Origin: a virus
Virus record (IMG/VR): IMGVR_UViG_3300036425_000002
Coordinates: 1-32,472 of that record
Length of the DNA stretch: 32,472 nt
Strand: one strand, 5' to 3'
Shown here: positions 1-7,573 of the stretch, in pieces
How the letters are laid out: each line of letters starts with the position of its first letter
Position numbering within the stretch: the first letter of the stretch is position 1
Notes under the pieces: generated by a model
Databases searched by the model: none
Seen by the model: only the letters and a program-made list of their open reading frames with translations
What the model was told of the DNA's origin: nothing
Program-made: the position numbers and the translations under genes

Positions 1-269
1 GCGGTACCGTCAGTCTGAATCGTCGAGATGACCGTATCCAGTGTGCTGGTGGTCGCGTCAGTGCTCGTAGTGCTCAGCGCCGAGATGATCGATAGGATAC
101 TGGTCACGTCGGTGAGCACAGTCGGCAGGTCGGCGGCGATGATGGTTTCAACGTTGTCGATCTGCGCAGTAGTGCAGCCGGTCGTCATGAACGATGCACT
201 CAGCGTCAGGATGCACATGTACAGGCCGAGAAGGAACTGATTGGTGAAATACTTCAAACGGATAGGCAT
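1..269 (-). CDS. Putative exported lipoprotein-like protein (partial, runs off left edge)
   Basis: The frame opens with ATG at 269 and stays open to the window edge, so about 89 residues are visible and the C-terminus is missing. The N-terminus has basic residues (RLK), then a hydrophobic stretch (FLLGLYMCILTLSASF) and MTTGC, which resembles a lipobox although the usual Leu at -3 is absent. The mature part is Thr/Ser/Asp/Ile rich and looks helical. Its ATG overlaps the stop of the preceding exported coiled-coil gene as TAATG, so the two are probably translationally coupled. Placement after a cysteine protease and a holin-like gene suggests an envelope or lysis role, for example an outer-membrane spanin-like lipoprotein. 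That is inference from position; I do not recognise the family. Confidence 0.6.
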   Translation of the reverse strand, partial: MPIRLKYFTNQFLLGLYMCILTLSASFMTTGCTTAQIDNVETIIAADLPTVLTDVTSILSIISALSTTSTDATTSTLDTVISTIQTDGT

Positions 270-553
270 TATTTGCTCTCCTTCTTGATCGCGGGTTTGA
301 TGGGTTCAGCGGCCTTCTTGGCAGCGTCGAGTGCGGCTTGCGCCTTCTGTGCCTCAGCTTGGACGCCAGGATACTGTGCTTGGGCAAGTTGGAACTGCAA
401 CTGCAGCAACTGCTGCTTCAACTGCGCGATGGTCACATCGGCCTGGGCAACCTGTACCGGGCAAGGCTCAGTCGGCTGCGGACCTTGTGCAAACACGTTC
501 GTGGGGATAAGCATCGCGAGTCCAAATACTGTTCCAAACATCAGTTTATTCAC
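269..553 (-). CDS. Small exported coiled-coil protein with signal peptide
   Basis: This 94-aa protein starts at GTG 553, chosen because a clear AAGGAG site lies just upstream and no better ATG precedes the signal sequence. Residues 1-22 form a Sec signal peptide (NKLMFGTVFGLAMLIPTNVFA, cut after AFA/Q or nearby). Residues 38-75 are a Gln/Leu/Ala-rich heptad region, a probable coiled coil, followed by an Ala/Lys tail ending in KKESK. The mature protein should be periplasmic. It sits between the holin-like gene and the lipoprotein-like gene, with a TAATG overlap to the latter. A periplasmic coiled coil next to a lipoprotein would fit an envelope-disrupting pair, but no spanin family signature is recognisable. 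Confidence 0.7.
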   Translation of the reverse strand: MNKLMFGTVFGLAMLIPTNVFAQGPQPTEPCPVQVAQADVTIAQLKQQLLQLQFQLAQAQYPGVQAEAQKAQAALDAAKKAAEPIKPAIKKESK

Positions 554-562
554 GGTATCTCC

Positions 563-760
563 TTAAATCTTGTTGGAAGGGTCACGACTGAGGATTCCCA
601 GGAATGCAGTAGCCAGAGCGCCGATGAGCGCAACTACCGTTCCTGTTCCGGCATGTCCGAGGGTGATCCCCTGCTGAGTGAGTACCCCGCAAGCCGTGAT
701 AACAGCAAGCAGGATACCCGCGATAGTCGTCTGAGGGTGTTGCCAAAAGTTCTGGATCAT
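563..760 (-). CDS. Holin-like small membrane protein
   Basis: This 65-aa protein begins at ATG 760, overlapping the TGA of the cysteine protease gene as TGATG; a GTG one codon upstream (763) is an alternative. After a short polar N-terminus (IQNFWQHPQTT) come two hydrophobic segments, about residues 12-31 and 40-59, separated by a short Gly/His turn, and a charged tail (SRDPSNKI). Size, two predicted membrane helices and a place directly after a candidate lytic peptidase match class II holins in general plan. Phage holins are defined more by topology than sequence, so this is a positional and topological call. Other small phage membrane proteins would look similar. Confidence 0.6.
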   Translation of the reverse strand: MIQNFWQHPQTTIAGILLAVITACGVLTQQGITLGHAGTGTVVALIGALATAFLGILSRDPSNKI

Positions 761-1539
761 CACTTAATCGCCTTCAAGTCAGCCTGTAACTGCGCAAGGT
801 CAAGCCCAGTGGGATCAACGCCAGAAGCATTAAGCCAGTCAGGGCTGATAACAGCATAAATCTCATCGAAGAATTTGCTGAAAAATTCCCAGGTCATCTG
901 GTAAAGGGCACCCCAACTAATTGCAACGGGCCCTGTCTCATTGTAGCCAATAAGCACAACACAGTGACCGCCTTCGATGCTAGTGTCATCTGTGACAGTC
1001 CATTCCACCTGGCCCCGAGAAGCATTCGGGAAGTTCATGCCGACATACAGCGGCCCAAACAATGAAATCGCCTGCTTGATTTCCGTGAGGTTGGAGACAT
1101 CCGCCGAAGCAAAAGCATCGATCTTGTGGCCGTTGATGCCCTGTGTTTTCCAGTCAGTCAAAACGTCAAGGAGAATCCCGCCTTGGTCCGTATTAGGATC
1201 GCTCGGGCTGTAGCCGCAAAACCTCTCGTAATAAGTGGTAGCGTCGTTGTCGTTAAAAACAGCCTCGACACCTGAATTAAGTGTCCAACCTTGGATAGCG
1301 TGCATTGCACCGGCAATGGTGCAGTCGCCCAAATCTGAATTAGCTAGCATCAGCCAGTCTTTGACGCCCTTGGTCCAGTCAACCGAAGTCGGTGGGGCAG
1401 GGAGCGTGGGGGTAATGTAAGATGCTAGCTTCAGGGTGCGAGAGTCTCGCTTTACAGCCTTGCGGCCAAGACGATACTTGTCACACCAAACAATCGGACC
1501 TGGGTCCCACGGGAATACGGGGCGTGCTTCATCAGACAT
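760..1539 (-). CDS. Papain-like (C1-type) cysteine protease
   Basis: This 259-aa protein starts at ATG 1539 behind a TAGGAGAAACC ribosome site. The arrangement is that of a papain-fold cysteine peptidase: VDWT near residue 53, GDCTIAGAMHAI with the likely nucleophile Cys73, GGHCVVLIGYN with the likely catalytic His192, then AISWG at 207-210 where papains have an Asn-Ser-Trp-Gly motif. The usual Asn is replaced by Ile or Ser here, so the third catalytic residue may differ or be weak. There is no signal peptide. It lies upstream of a holin-like gene and an exported protein, so a lytic or host-directed role is possible. Phage endolysins are normally peptidoglycan hydrolases, so a true protein-cleaving enzyme here would be unusual. 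Cysteine peptidase identity is fairly secure; function is not. Confidence 0.7.
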   Translation of the reverse strand: MSDEARPVFPWDPGPIVWCDKYRLGRKAVKRDSRTLKLASYITPTLPAPPTSVDWTKGVKDWLMLANSDLGDCTIAGAMHAIQGWTLNSGVEAVFNDNDATTYYERFCGYSPSDPNTDQGGILLDVLTDWKTQGINGHKIDAFASADVSNLTEIKQAISLFGPLYVGMNFPNASRGQVEWTVTDDTSIEGGHCVVLIGYNETGPVAISWGALYQMTWEFFSKFFDEIYAVISPDWLNASGVDPTGLDLAQLQADLKAIK

Positions 1540-1547
1540 GGTTTCTC

Positions 1548-1931
1548 CTAATTATCGAGCGCCATAACAGGCGGGATTGGTTTGGTTGCTTTTGAGAATT
1601 GGGGATCACGGTCTAAAAAACTTTGGCCGTTGCTGTCTTGGGTAGTGGTGTTGGGAACAGGAATTGGGGTGATACGAAAGGAACGCATCAGGAGACTCTG
1701 ATTAGCCTGTAGTGCGTCAATCTGCCTCTGTTGACCAGAATACGCTTTGCGAAAGTCCTGATTCTGCTGGCTGACAGCGGAGACTGTTTTGTTTAGCGCA
1801 TCGAGAGTATCGCTCACATGCGTACACCACGCTGACATAGCCCATACTGTGCTGCCTATCGCGAGGATAGATGCAACCACAGGTATCCATTTAGGTATCC
1901 TCTGCCAGTATTTTGAGAATTCAGTCGTCAC
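1548..1931 (-). CDS. Membrane-anchored coiled-coil protein
   Basis: I take GTG 1931 as the start because GAGAGGGA lies at proper spacing before it; a TTG at 1952 would add seven residues. The 127-aa product has one membrane helix at about residues 14-32 (WIPVVASILAIGSTVWAM), then a helical stretch to about residue 80 with heptad-like spacing (VSDTLDALNKTVSAVSQQNQ), and a Pro/Thr-rich tail. The expected topology is N-in, C-terminal domain outside. Single-pass coiled-coil proteins beside lysis genes include inner-membrane spanin components, and this one sits immediately before the cysteine protease. No family is recognised, and a structural or superinfection role is equally possible. Confidence 0.6.
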   Translation of the reverse strand: MTTEFSKYWQRIPKWIPVVASILAIGSTVWAMSAWCTHVSDTLDALNKTVSAVSQQNQDFRKAYSGQQRQIDALQANQSLLMRSFRITPIPVPNTTTQDSNGQSFLDRDPQFSKATKPIPPVMALDN

Positions 1932-1954
1932 CGCGTTCCCTCTCGTACTCAATA

Positions 1955-2320
1955 TTATGCTACAACAGCACCGGTCAAAAGTGTGGTCATGCTGCTGTGA
2001 CTCTTCAGCGCAAGGTATGCCTGCATCTGCGCCATATCAGTTACCTTGGTCGGCTGTGTTCCAGATGGATCGGTGCCGAGCGCAGTTGCAAAATTGTCGG
2101 TGTACAGCAGCGTGTTCCCGTCCGACGAGTCATAGAACGAGCATGTGCCTGATGCCACTGCATCATTGCCCGCAGTAGCAGTAGCGGCAGTTGCATAGAT
2201 CGAGTAACTCACTACTGCTTGTTTAGTAGCATGTTCCACGATCACGTTCGTGATACGCAGATAAGCTGCCGTCAGTGCGATTCCGCTCGATGTTGTGTAG
2301 CCACTAAGTTGGTATGCCAT
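1955..2320 (-). CDS. Small virion-type protein of unknown function
   Basis: This 121-aa protein starts at ATG 2320 behind AAGGAGAGC, and its start overlaps the end of the preceding exported-protein gene by 17 bases. It is rich in Ala, Thr and Ser, begins AYQLSGYTTSSGIAL and has alternating polar/hydrophobic segments suggesting a beta sandwich. It has no signal peptide, in contrast to the three genes upstream. Its place at the end of the fibre genes suggests a small tail or fibre-associated protein. I do not recognise a named family. Confidence 0.6.
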   Translation of the reverse strand: MAYQLSGYTTSSGIALTAAYLRITNVIVEHATKQAVVSYSIYATAATATAGNDAVASGTCSFYDSSDGNTLLYTDNFATALGTDPSGTQPTKVTDMAQMQAYLALKSHSSMTTLLTGAVVA

Positions 2321-2897
2321 GATGCTCTCCTTGTCCTGCTAACTTTTCGCAGTATTCTTTCGCGCCCGTATGCCACGGAGAACCAAGATCAAACATCCTT
2401 CTCTGTCCGTTAGAAGTAATCCACCAAATAAGGTGATTGCCCCCGCCCGCAGTTGCTACGATGTAAATAGAACTCGGGATGATATCTCTTGTTCCAACTG
2501 TAGTCGTGGTCGTAACTGACACTTCAAGCTCTACAACTACTGTTGACAAGTTAGATACAGAAGAAGACGAAGCTGACTTGGTGTCGCTTCTCCAAGAAAC
2601 ATCGTAATAATCGTATATCTGCGTATAGGTAGACCCTCCATTTGTGCTATATCTCACATACGCATCGGCGTTTAGATTACCGGATGCGTTTGTGTTTCCC
2701 GACGATACTACGTAAATGGTTATGGACCCAGTTACTGACTGGGATGCCCACGCGTAATCTTTTGTAGCGTCACAGCCGCCATTAACGACTACGGCGGTGC
2801 ATGATGTTGTCGCAAGAGTGGTGCTCGTGTTATAGGTCGTCGCACTTGCCCACATAGAGCACGCAATCAGCGCCAGAATTGTGATGATCTTCTTCAT
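2304..2897 (-). CDS. Exported protein with signal peptide, fibre-cluster
   Basis: The start is placed at ATG 2897, which has AGGAGCC just upstream and begins exactly at a signal peptide (KKIITILALIACSMWASA). The 197-aa product carries paired Cys residues after the cleavage site (TTSCTAVVVNGGCDATK) and a long Thr/Ser/Val beta-rich region. Its C-terminal 40 residues (ITSNGQRRMFDLGSPWHTGAK onward) are more charged. The Cys pair could form a disulfide outside the cytoplasm. It follows two larger signal-peptide fibre-like genes with an 8-base gap, so it probably belongs to the same exported set. No enzymatic motif is visible and I do not recognise the family. Confidence 0.65.
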   Translation of the reverse strand: MKKIITILALIACSMWASATTYNTSTTLATTSCTAVVVNGGCDATKDYAWASQSVTGSITIYVVSSGNTNASGNLNADAYVRYSTNGGSTYTQIYDYYDVSWRSDTKSASSSSVSNLSTVVVELEVSVTTTTTVGTRDIIPSSIYIVATAGGGNHLIWWITSNGQRRMFDLGSPWHTGAKEYCEKLAGQGEHHGIPT

Positions 2898-2905
2898 GGT
2901 GGCTC

Positions 2906-5284
2906 CTAGTAAGTGCTGCAAAGGCTGAATGACAATCCCGCCGCTGTGCTATCTGCTGTTGATGGGGCGACAACGCTAAATAGATTCTGAGAACTAAACG
3001 AGGTAGAGGTTACACTCATCGTTCCCGTAGACCCACCTGCGCCAAAAGCGATAGTGCCGAACTGAACTCCCGCCGCTTCCAATATAAAAGTTGTGCTAGC
3101 CGTAGCTGCTGTTTTGAGATAGGCATTCCCTTGGCAAATGATGCCAAGATTTGTTGAACTTGTTGAAATGGTAGTGGCAAATGGCACGTGGGTAGATGCG
3201 ACAACTTGGCTAGCAGTGTATGCCGAGGTATTAGTGTCTGTGGCAGAGAACTGATGAACTTGGGCCGTAATCGTTGATGGATTTATCCCCGTAGGGAAGC
3301 TGACAACAGCGCCCAAAGAAGGTATAGATTCTACTATGACACCGCCAACGTAAAACTGTATGGAATCATCTCTACTAGAGAACATACCTGTGTTATATAA
3401 ACCGTCCCCAACGAAGGAATATCCACTAGATCCATAAGTGCCTTCTGCCGCTGTGACTAATCCATTTATAACCGCATCAGATGCAGTAAATCCTCCAGGA
3501 GCGCTGAGAACACCGTCAACCGATAATGTTCCACTAACTGTTCCCGACGACAATGTAGCTACCGCACTTGCCACAATGCTAGTAGTAGTGATGCCCCCAG
3601 TGACAGATAAGGACCCGGGAATCGTTGTGTTTCCACTTGCGTCAAGCAGCGTTAGAGTACGAGCAATCGTACCCGTCGAAAAACTGCTGCTGTACTGGCG
3701 CACATAGATAGGTTCTGTCCCATCGTCTGCTGTTGCAATTTCGGCCCATCCAGCATTCTCTGCTGTAGCTCCTACCTCAATTCTGAAATAATCATTTCCT
3801 CCTATCGTTGCGTAGACAAGAGCAGTCGATGTGGTACCCACGTCGGGCATCACGATATTGGTCGCCGTGGTGGCTGAAGTTGCATTGCCAGTGAGATTAC
3901 CAGTAATACCACCACTTGCAGTTAGCATACCGGAGATTAGGGCAGTGCCACACGCCTCGAACCCATATCCCGCATCGGCGCATCCGGTAGTAATATCTCC
4001 TGTGCCAAAGACAATAAGTTTATTCTCATTTCCGACAAGACCGAATCCGGCATAGTTTGAGGTACTACCATTTCCGCCGTAGTAGAACGTTTCACTAGCA
4101 GCATTCAGACTGCTTTCATTTACACCATGGCGTAGGTAACTTATAAACCCATCAGTTGCAAGATTTGGGGTCATAAACGATGCAACATCCGACAAATTTG
4201 TTGATGTAGTATTGACGAATGTGTTCGACGCTAAGCCGCTCTCTGTGATCGGTCCCGTTGCGAGAGTTCCAGACACTGTAAGTGCTCCACTCCCATTCAG
4301 CGACATGATGGTCGTGCCGGATGCCGTAGCGGTTGCGCCTTCTGTCCAGTTCCATGTCGCGCTAGTACCTGTTGACTCGCTGTCGAACCACGTGAAGTCG
4401 TCAGTGTACAGATGCAAATTACCGCTATCGTAAATCTTTGATCCGGCAGGTAAAGTTCCCCAAGTTATATTTCCTCCTGCCGTGAGAAAATAAATTTCAT
4501 TGTTATTCATCGTGAGTTGCCCTGTCAGCGTTCCACCGGAGAGCGGAAGATATGATCCAGAAAGCCCACTCACCGAGGCCGCTGGAATCGTCGTGCTGGA
4601 TGTGCAAGCACTAGACCCATTGCAATATACGTATCCGGTAAGGCCGGTAAATATGGGGGCAGCAGACGCATCGAACTGGAGGGCTAATACTCCATTTTCA
4701 TAGAAATTCAAGATTCCATCGCCAGATGAAAACATACCCGTGTCTTGACTTCCATCAGCGGTAAAAGAGTATCCTCCTGCTGTCGCAGTTCCTTCTGCTG
4801 CTAAAAACTTTCCGCCAGAAGTAATGTTCCCGCTCATTGAGGTAGATGTTCCATTCAGAGCGCCAGTGAGTGTTCCTCCAGATAAGGGCAGATAAGTGCC
4901 GGTATTTGTAGTGACCTGTTGGTCCTTATAACAGTTTTTACCTGTATACGAGCTTACGTAGCAAACAGTGTACAGGCCGGGAGAAAGATACGCTGAGCAC
5001 ATGCCAAAGTTGTTTGTCTTCACCGGGTTAGTAACAGAAGTTCCGGTAGTGCTTGAATATACGGCAGCGAGTGGAGTAAAGGTAATAGTATTAGCTGGCT
5101 GAGTAAGGAAGTAAACAGACGCTCCAGAAATCGCCTGTCCCATTACAGTCTGAAGCTGGCACGTCTGATAAAGTCCATACGACTGAGAGTATGCAAAAGA
5201 AGCAAACAAGATAGGAGCTATTGCAACAATTTTGACGATTTGCTTCAAAAGCATAGAAAACAAAAGCGATACAATATTCTTCAT
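2906..5284 (-). CDS. Fibre-like repetitive protein with N-terminal signal peptide
   Basis: This 792-aa protein starts at ATG 5284 behind AGGAGAG. Residues 1-34 form a long signal peptide ending FASFAYSQ. A Cys-containing globular domain follows (about 35-125, Cys at 42, 96, 108 and 118), resembling an Ig or carboxypeptidase-regulatory type fold. The remainder is typical phage-fibre sequence: two YLPLSGGTLTG modules (131 and 245), two copies of a GYSF..DG...TGMFSS..D module (near 171 and 620), and long Thr/Ser/Gly beta-rich stretches. No C-terminal chaperone or peptidase domain is evident. Fibres of this type bind host receptors as trimers on the virion, but those are cytoplasmic proteins; a Sec signal is unexpected. 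It may be an exported adhesin-like protein instead of, or as well as, a virion fibre. Confidence 0.75.
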   Translation of the reverse strand: MKNIVSLLFSMLLKQIVKIVAIAPILFASFAYSQSYGLYQTCQLQTVMGQAISGASVYFLTQPANTITFTPLAAVYSSTTGTSVTNPVKTNNFGMCSAYLSPGLYTVCYVSSYTGKNCYKDQQVTTNTGTYLPLSGGTLTGALNGTSTSMSGNITSGGKFLAAEGTATAGGYSFTADGSQDTGMFSSGDGILNFYENGVLALQFDASAAPIFTGLTGYVYCNGSSACTSSTTIPAASVSGLSGSYLPLSGGTLTGQLTMNNNEIYFLTAGGNITWGTLPAGSKIYDSGNLHLYTDDFTWFDSESTGTSATWNWTEGATATASGTTIMSLNGSGALTVSGTLATGPITESGLASNTFVNTTSTNLSDVASFMTPNLATDGFISYLRHGVNESSLNAASETFYYGGNGSTSNYAGFGLVGNENKLIVFGTGDITTGCADAGYGFEACGTALISGMLTASGGITGNLTGNATSATTATNIVMPDVGTTSTALVYATIGGNDYFRIEVGATAENAGWAEIATADDGTEPIYVRQYSSSFSTGTIARTLTLLDASGNTTIPGSLSVTGGITTTSIVASAVATLSSGTVSGTLSVDGVLSAPGGFTASDAVINGLVTAAEGTYGSSGYSFVGDGLYNTGMFSSRDDSIQFYVGGVIVESIPSLGAVVSFPTGINPSTITAQVHQFSATDTNTSAYTASQVVASTHVPFATTISTSSTNLGIICQGNAYLKTAATASTTFILEAAGVQFGTIAFGAGGSTGTMSVTSTSFSSQNLFSVVAPSTADSTAAGLSFSLCSTY

Positions 5285-5351
5285 AACTCTCCTATTTCAC
5301 CCACTCAACGACAACGTCTGTGCGGTACTGACCGCCAGCGTTGGGTGCTAC

Positions 5352-6617
5352 TTACGGTTGGCATGAATAGTTTACCGTGAAAGTAATACCAAGAACAGAT
5401 ACTGCCGTCGTAACATTCATTCCTGTGGTGGTAGCAACACTGTTCCCAATTCCGTAGGAGGTTGCTCCACCATTCATTGTTGCTGTACAAACATATGCTG
5501 TTGGTGTTGCCGTCCAACTAAGCGCAGCTACCGTACCTGTTGTCGCTGTTCCGCCTACGATCGTCAGTGTTCCACGCAAATTGGTGCAGGCAGCAGATGC
5601 GCAAGTTACGCTTGTTACGCCCGTGCCCGGTGTCAGAGTTGCGGTATTGGCTGTTACTACAGGGCTATTCGCGAATGTCCATACACCCGCCGAAGACACT
5701 GTTGCCGAATCAGTCGTCCCGGCATTCGTCACAAAATGAATGGCGTTGGCCGTGTTAGTGCCAAGTACAAGATCGCCGGTCTGCGCGTAGAGATAGACTG
5801 CGTTCGCCAGATTAAGACTTCCGGTTCCTGTAAAGGCGGAAGAATTCATCCCAAAATCGCCATAATACGTGGTATCAGTCGAGGAATTGTTATTGACGAT
5901 GAAATCCGCCGACGCCGCCGTTCCCGACATTATGTTTCGAATAATAAATTGAAGGTAATTATTGACATTCCCTGAGAAAGAAGCAAGTGAATTTGCAGCA
6001 GTGTATCCAAGCGTGCCTTCGGTGAGTCCTGTCACAACAGCCGCACCAAGATTTGGTGTCACGAGCGTAGGCGAAGTCGCTCTTACCACGCTGCCCGACC
6101 CTGTCGTTGCCAACCAAGCCGGAGCTGCTCCAACCGTCCCTGTGCCTGTTTGCGTCAACACATTAAGCGTCGTGGTGGTGTTCGGCGCAAGAATCGCAGT
6201 CGTATTCGGTGCGCTCTGATAGAAGGTCGAGCCAAGCACGCCACCAGAAAGACTTCCATAAAAGTTATTGGCGTATACACCTGCCCATGGGTATGTTACA
6301 GACCCAAGAGAATAGGTGTTTGCCGCATTTGGGATAATGCTTCCTTCCAGCGATACAGACGATAGAACACCATTAGTGGATATTCCGAGGATTCCTCCAC
6401 TGACTGTTCCGATAAAAGGATTATTAGTGATCCAGACGAAGTTGCCCAAAAATGACTTACAAGTGTAATTAGAGCCAGTGCCCGAATCGATCCATGAAGA
6501 ATTTACGCTAGCGGAAGAGCAGGTGCTCGTCGGAATCCCAGGGCCGTATGTCTGGGCAGTAGCAATACTACATACAGCAATAACGAAAAGCAAAATGGCT
6601 AAGACGGTTTTCTTCAT
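5352..6617 (-). CDS. Fibre-like protein with N-terminal signal peptide
   Basis: This 421-aa protein starts at ATG 6617 behind TAGGTGG. Residues 1-21 are a strong Sec signal (KKTVLAILLFVIAVCSIATA, then QTYG). Two Cys (33 and 53) lie in the first mature domain. Residues 80-340 are tail-fibre-like, with NTYSLGSVTYPWAGVYANNF, repeated TTTTL and GTG segments and LVTPNLG. The C-terminal 90 residues contain four more Cys (CASAAC, YVC, SCQP), probably disulfide-linked beta structure. The Cys-rich ends suit an oxidising compartment, consistent with export. It precedes the 792-aa exported fibre-like gene by 67 bases and probably functions with it. Exact role, whether virion fibre or cell-surface protein, cannot be told from sequence. 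Confidence 0.75.
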   Translation of the reverse strand: MKKTVLAILLFVIAVCSIATAQTYGPGIPTSTCSSASVNSSWIDSGTGSNYTCKSFLGNFVWITNNPFIGTVSGGILGISTNGVLSSVSLEGSIIPNAANTYSLGSVTYPWAGVYANNFYGSLSGGVLGSTFYQSAPNTTAILAPNTTTTLNVLTQTGTGTVGAAPAWLATTGSGSVVRATSPTLVTPNLGAAVVTGLTEGTLGYTAANSLASFSGNVNNYLQFIIRNIMSGTAASADFIVNNNSSTDTTYYGDFGMNSSAFTGTGSLNLANAVYLYAQTGDLVLGTNTANAIHFVTNAGTTDSATVSSAGVWTFANSPVVTANTATLTPGTGVTSVTCASAACTNLRGTLTIVGGTATTGTVAALSWTATPTAYVCTATMNGGATSYGIGNSVATTTGMNVTTAVSVLGITFTVNYSCQP

Positions 6618-6659
6618 GGTTCCACCTATCGAGAGTGCAAGAGGTCTTTAGCGGTCTCT

Positions 6660-7421
6660 TTACGCAAAGACAGTGCCGATTGTTGACATAGTGCCACTGA
6701 TTGCCGTTACCTTGAATCGCAAAAACTTGCACATGATGAATTGGTACATTGCTCCAGACTGCGTTACTGCGCCAGCAGCTACTACAGCAGCGTTCGCACT
6801 CTCTGCGATGATGGTTGAGCTACCGACAAGCGTTCCGTAGCTGTTTTGGAGCGTCTGGTAGCGCGTGTCATCATCGACGTTTGCCCCCTGGAGTGTGATC
6901 GTGCAAGAGGTCGGAATGGTCGGAAACTTGAAGTCCACGAATAGACACCGCGAGTTGTCCGAATCATCAGGGGTAAACGACTGTGTCACCGGCCATGACG
7001 CGCTTGTGGTCGTAATGGCGTCTGAGGTCTCGTAAGGAAGAGCGACCAATTCTCCAGGGCTGGCAACCGAGGCAACAGTCTGGCTGGTCGCGACGGTGTA
7101 GCTGATCGTTCCTGAGCCATTCACGTCGAGAGACACAGCGGTAATCGCAGCATAGGAAGTGTTCATGTTGCCACTGCCAGCAGTCACGCCTTGCACGCCG
7201 ATGATCTGTCCCACAACAGGAAGAGTCAGGTACGGAGGACCACCGCCACTCTTGAGCACCACCGTAGCAGTGACAGTCGTAGTCGTCTGGGAGACGTTCG
7301 TAATGGAGAACTTGAACGGCGTCTGATGCGGGTCAAGATTCCCAAACAGGTAGATAGGCAGAACACCTGTCTGCATCTTGATCGGTGCCGGTTTGAAAAC
7401 TGACTGCTGATAAAGTGGCAT
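6660..7421 (-). CDS. Virion-type structural protein of unknown function
   Basis: The start is ATG 7421, which has GGAGAAG upstream; the frame is open further upstream but without a better start. The 253-aa protein begins PLYQQSVFKPAPIKMQTGVL and has Ig-like beta-rich stretches (VSQTTTTVTATVVLKSGG) and a C-terminal segment ending LRFKVTAISGTMSTIGTVFA. The alternating pattern and lack of a signal peptide suggest a cytoplasmically assembled beta-sandwich, such as a tail-tip or fibre-attachment protein. It lies between the candidate ejection proteins and the exported fibre-like genes. No named family is recognised. Confidence 0.6.
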   Translation of the reverse strand: MPLYQQSVFKPAPIKMQTGVLPIYLFGNLDPHQTPFKFSITNVSQTTTTVTATVVLKSGGGPPYLTLPVVGQIIGVQGVTAGSGNMNTSYAAITAVSLDVNGSGTISYTVATSQTVASVASPGELVALPYETSDAITTTSASWPVTQSFTPDDSDNSRCLFVDFKFPTIPTSCTITLQGANVDDDTRYQTLQNSYGTLVGSSTIIAESANAAVVAAGAVTQSGAMYQFIMCKFLRFKVTAISGTMSTIGTVFA

Positions 7422-7432
7422 GTCTACTTCTC

Positions 7433-7573
7433 CTATGCTGAAACAGCGGCCAGTATCACCGCCAGCGCCAAGCCCTTCCATGTATCTCTCGGCCAGTCAT
7501 GTTCATAGTATATCTCGCCGATAGAGTAGAAGATGCGTATCGCTACCAAAATGATAGCTACGGTAAATATCAC
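7433..7573 (-). CDS. 46-aa two-helix membrane mini-protein
   Basis: This short gene fills the gap between the 514-aa and 253-aa genes. It starts at GTG 7573, which overlaps the upstream stop as GTGA, and ends at TAG 7433-7435. The product has a strong membrane helix at residues 1-21 (IFTVAIILVAIRIFYSIGEI), a charged loop (YYEHDWPRDTWKG) and a second hydrophobic segment at the end (LALAVILAAVSA). Close coupling, correct-strand placement and the clean two-helix plan argue that it is real. It could be a second holin-like or antiholin-like protein, or a membrane factor for genome entry; nothing in the sequence decides. Confidence 0.5.
   Translation of the reverse strand: MIFTVAIILVAIRIFYSIGEIYYEHDWPRDTWKGLALAVILAAVSA

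Noticed and set aside
338-859. Plus-strand frame of 173 codons across three minus-strand genes
   Set aside because: It crosses several gene boundaries antisense and has no start signal; composition is that of a shadow.
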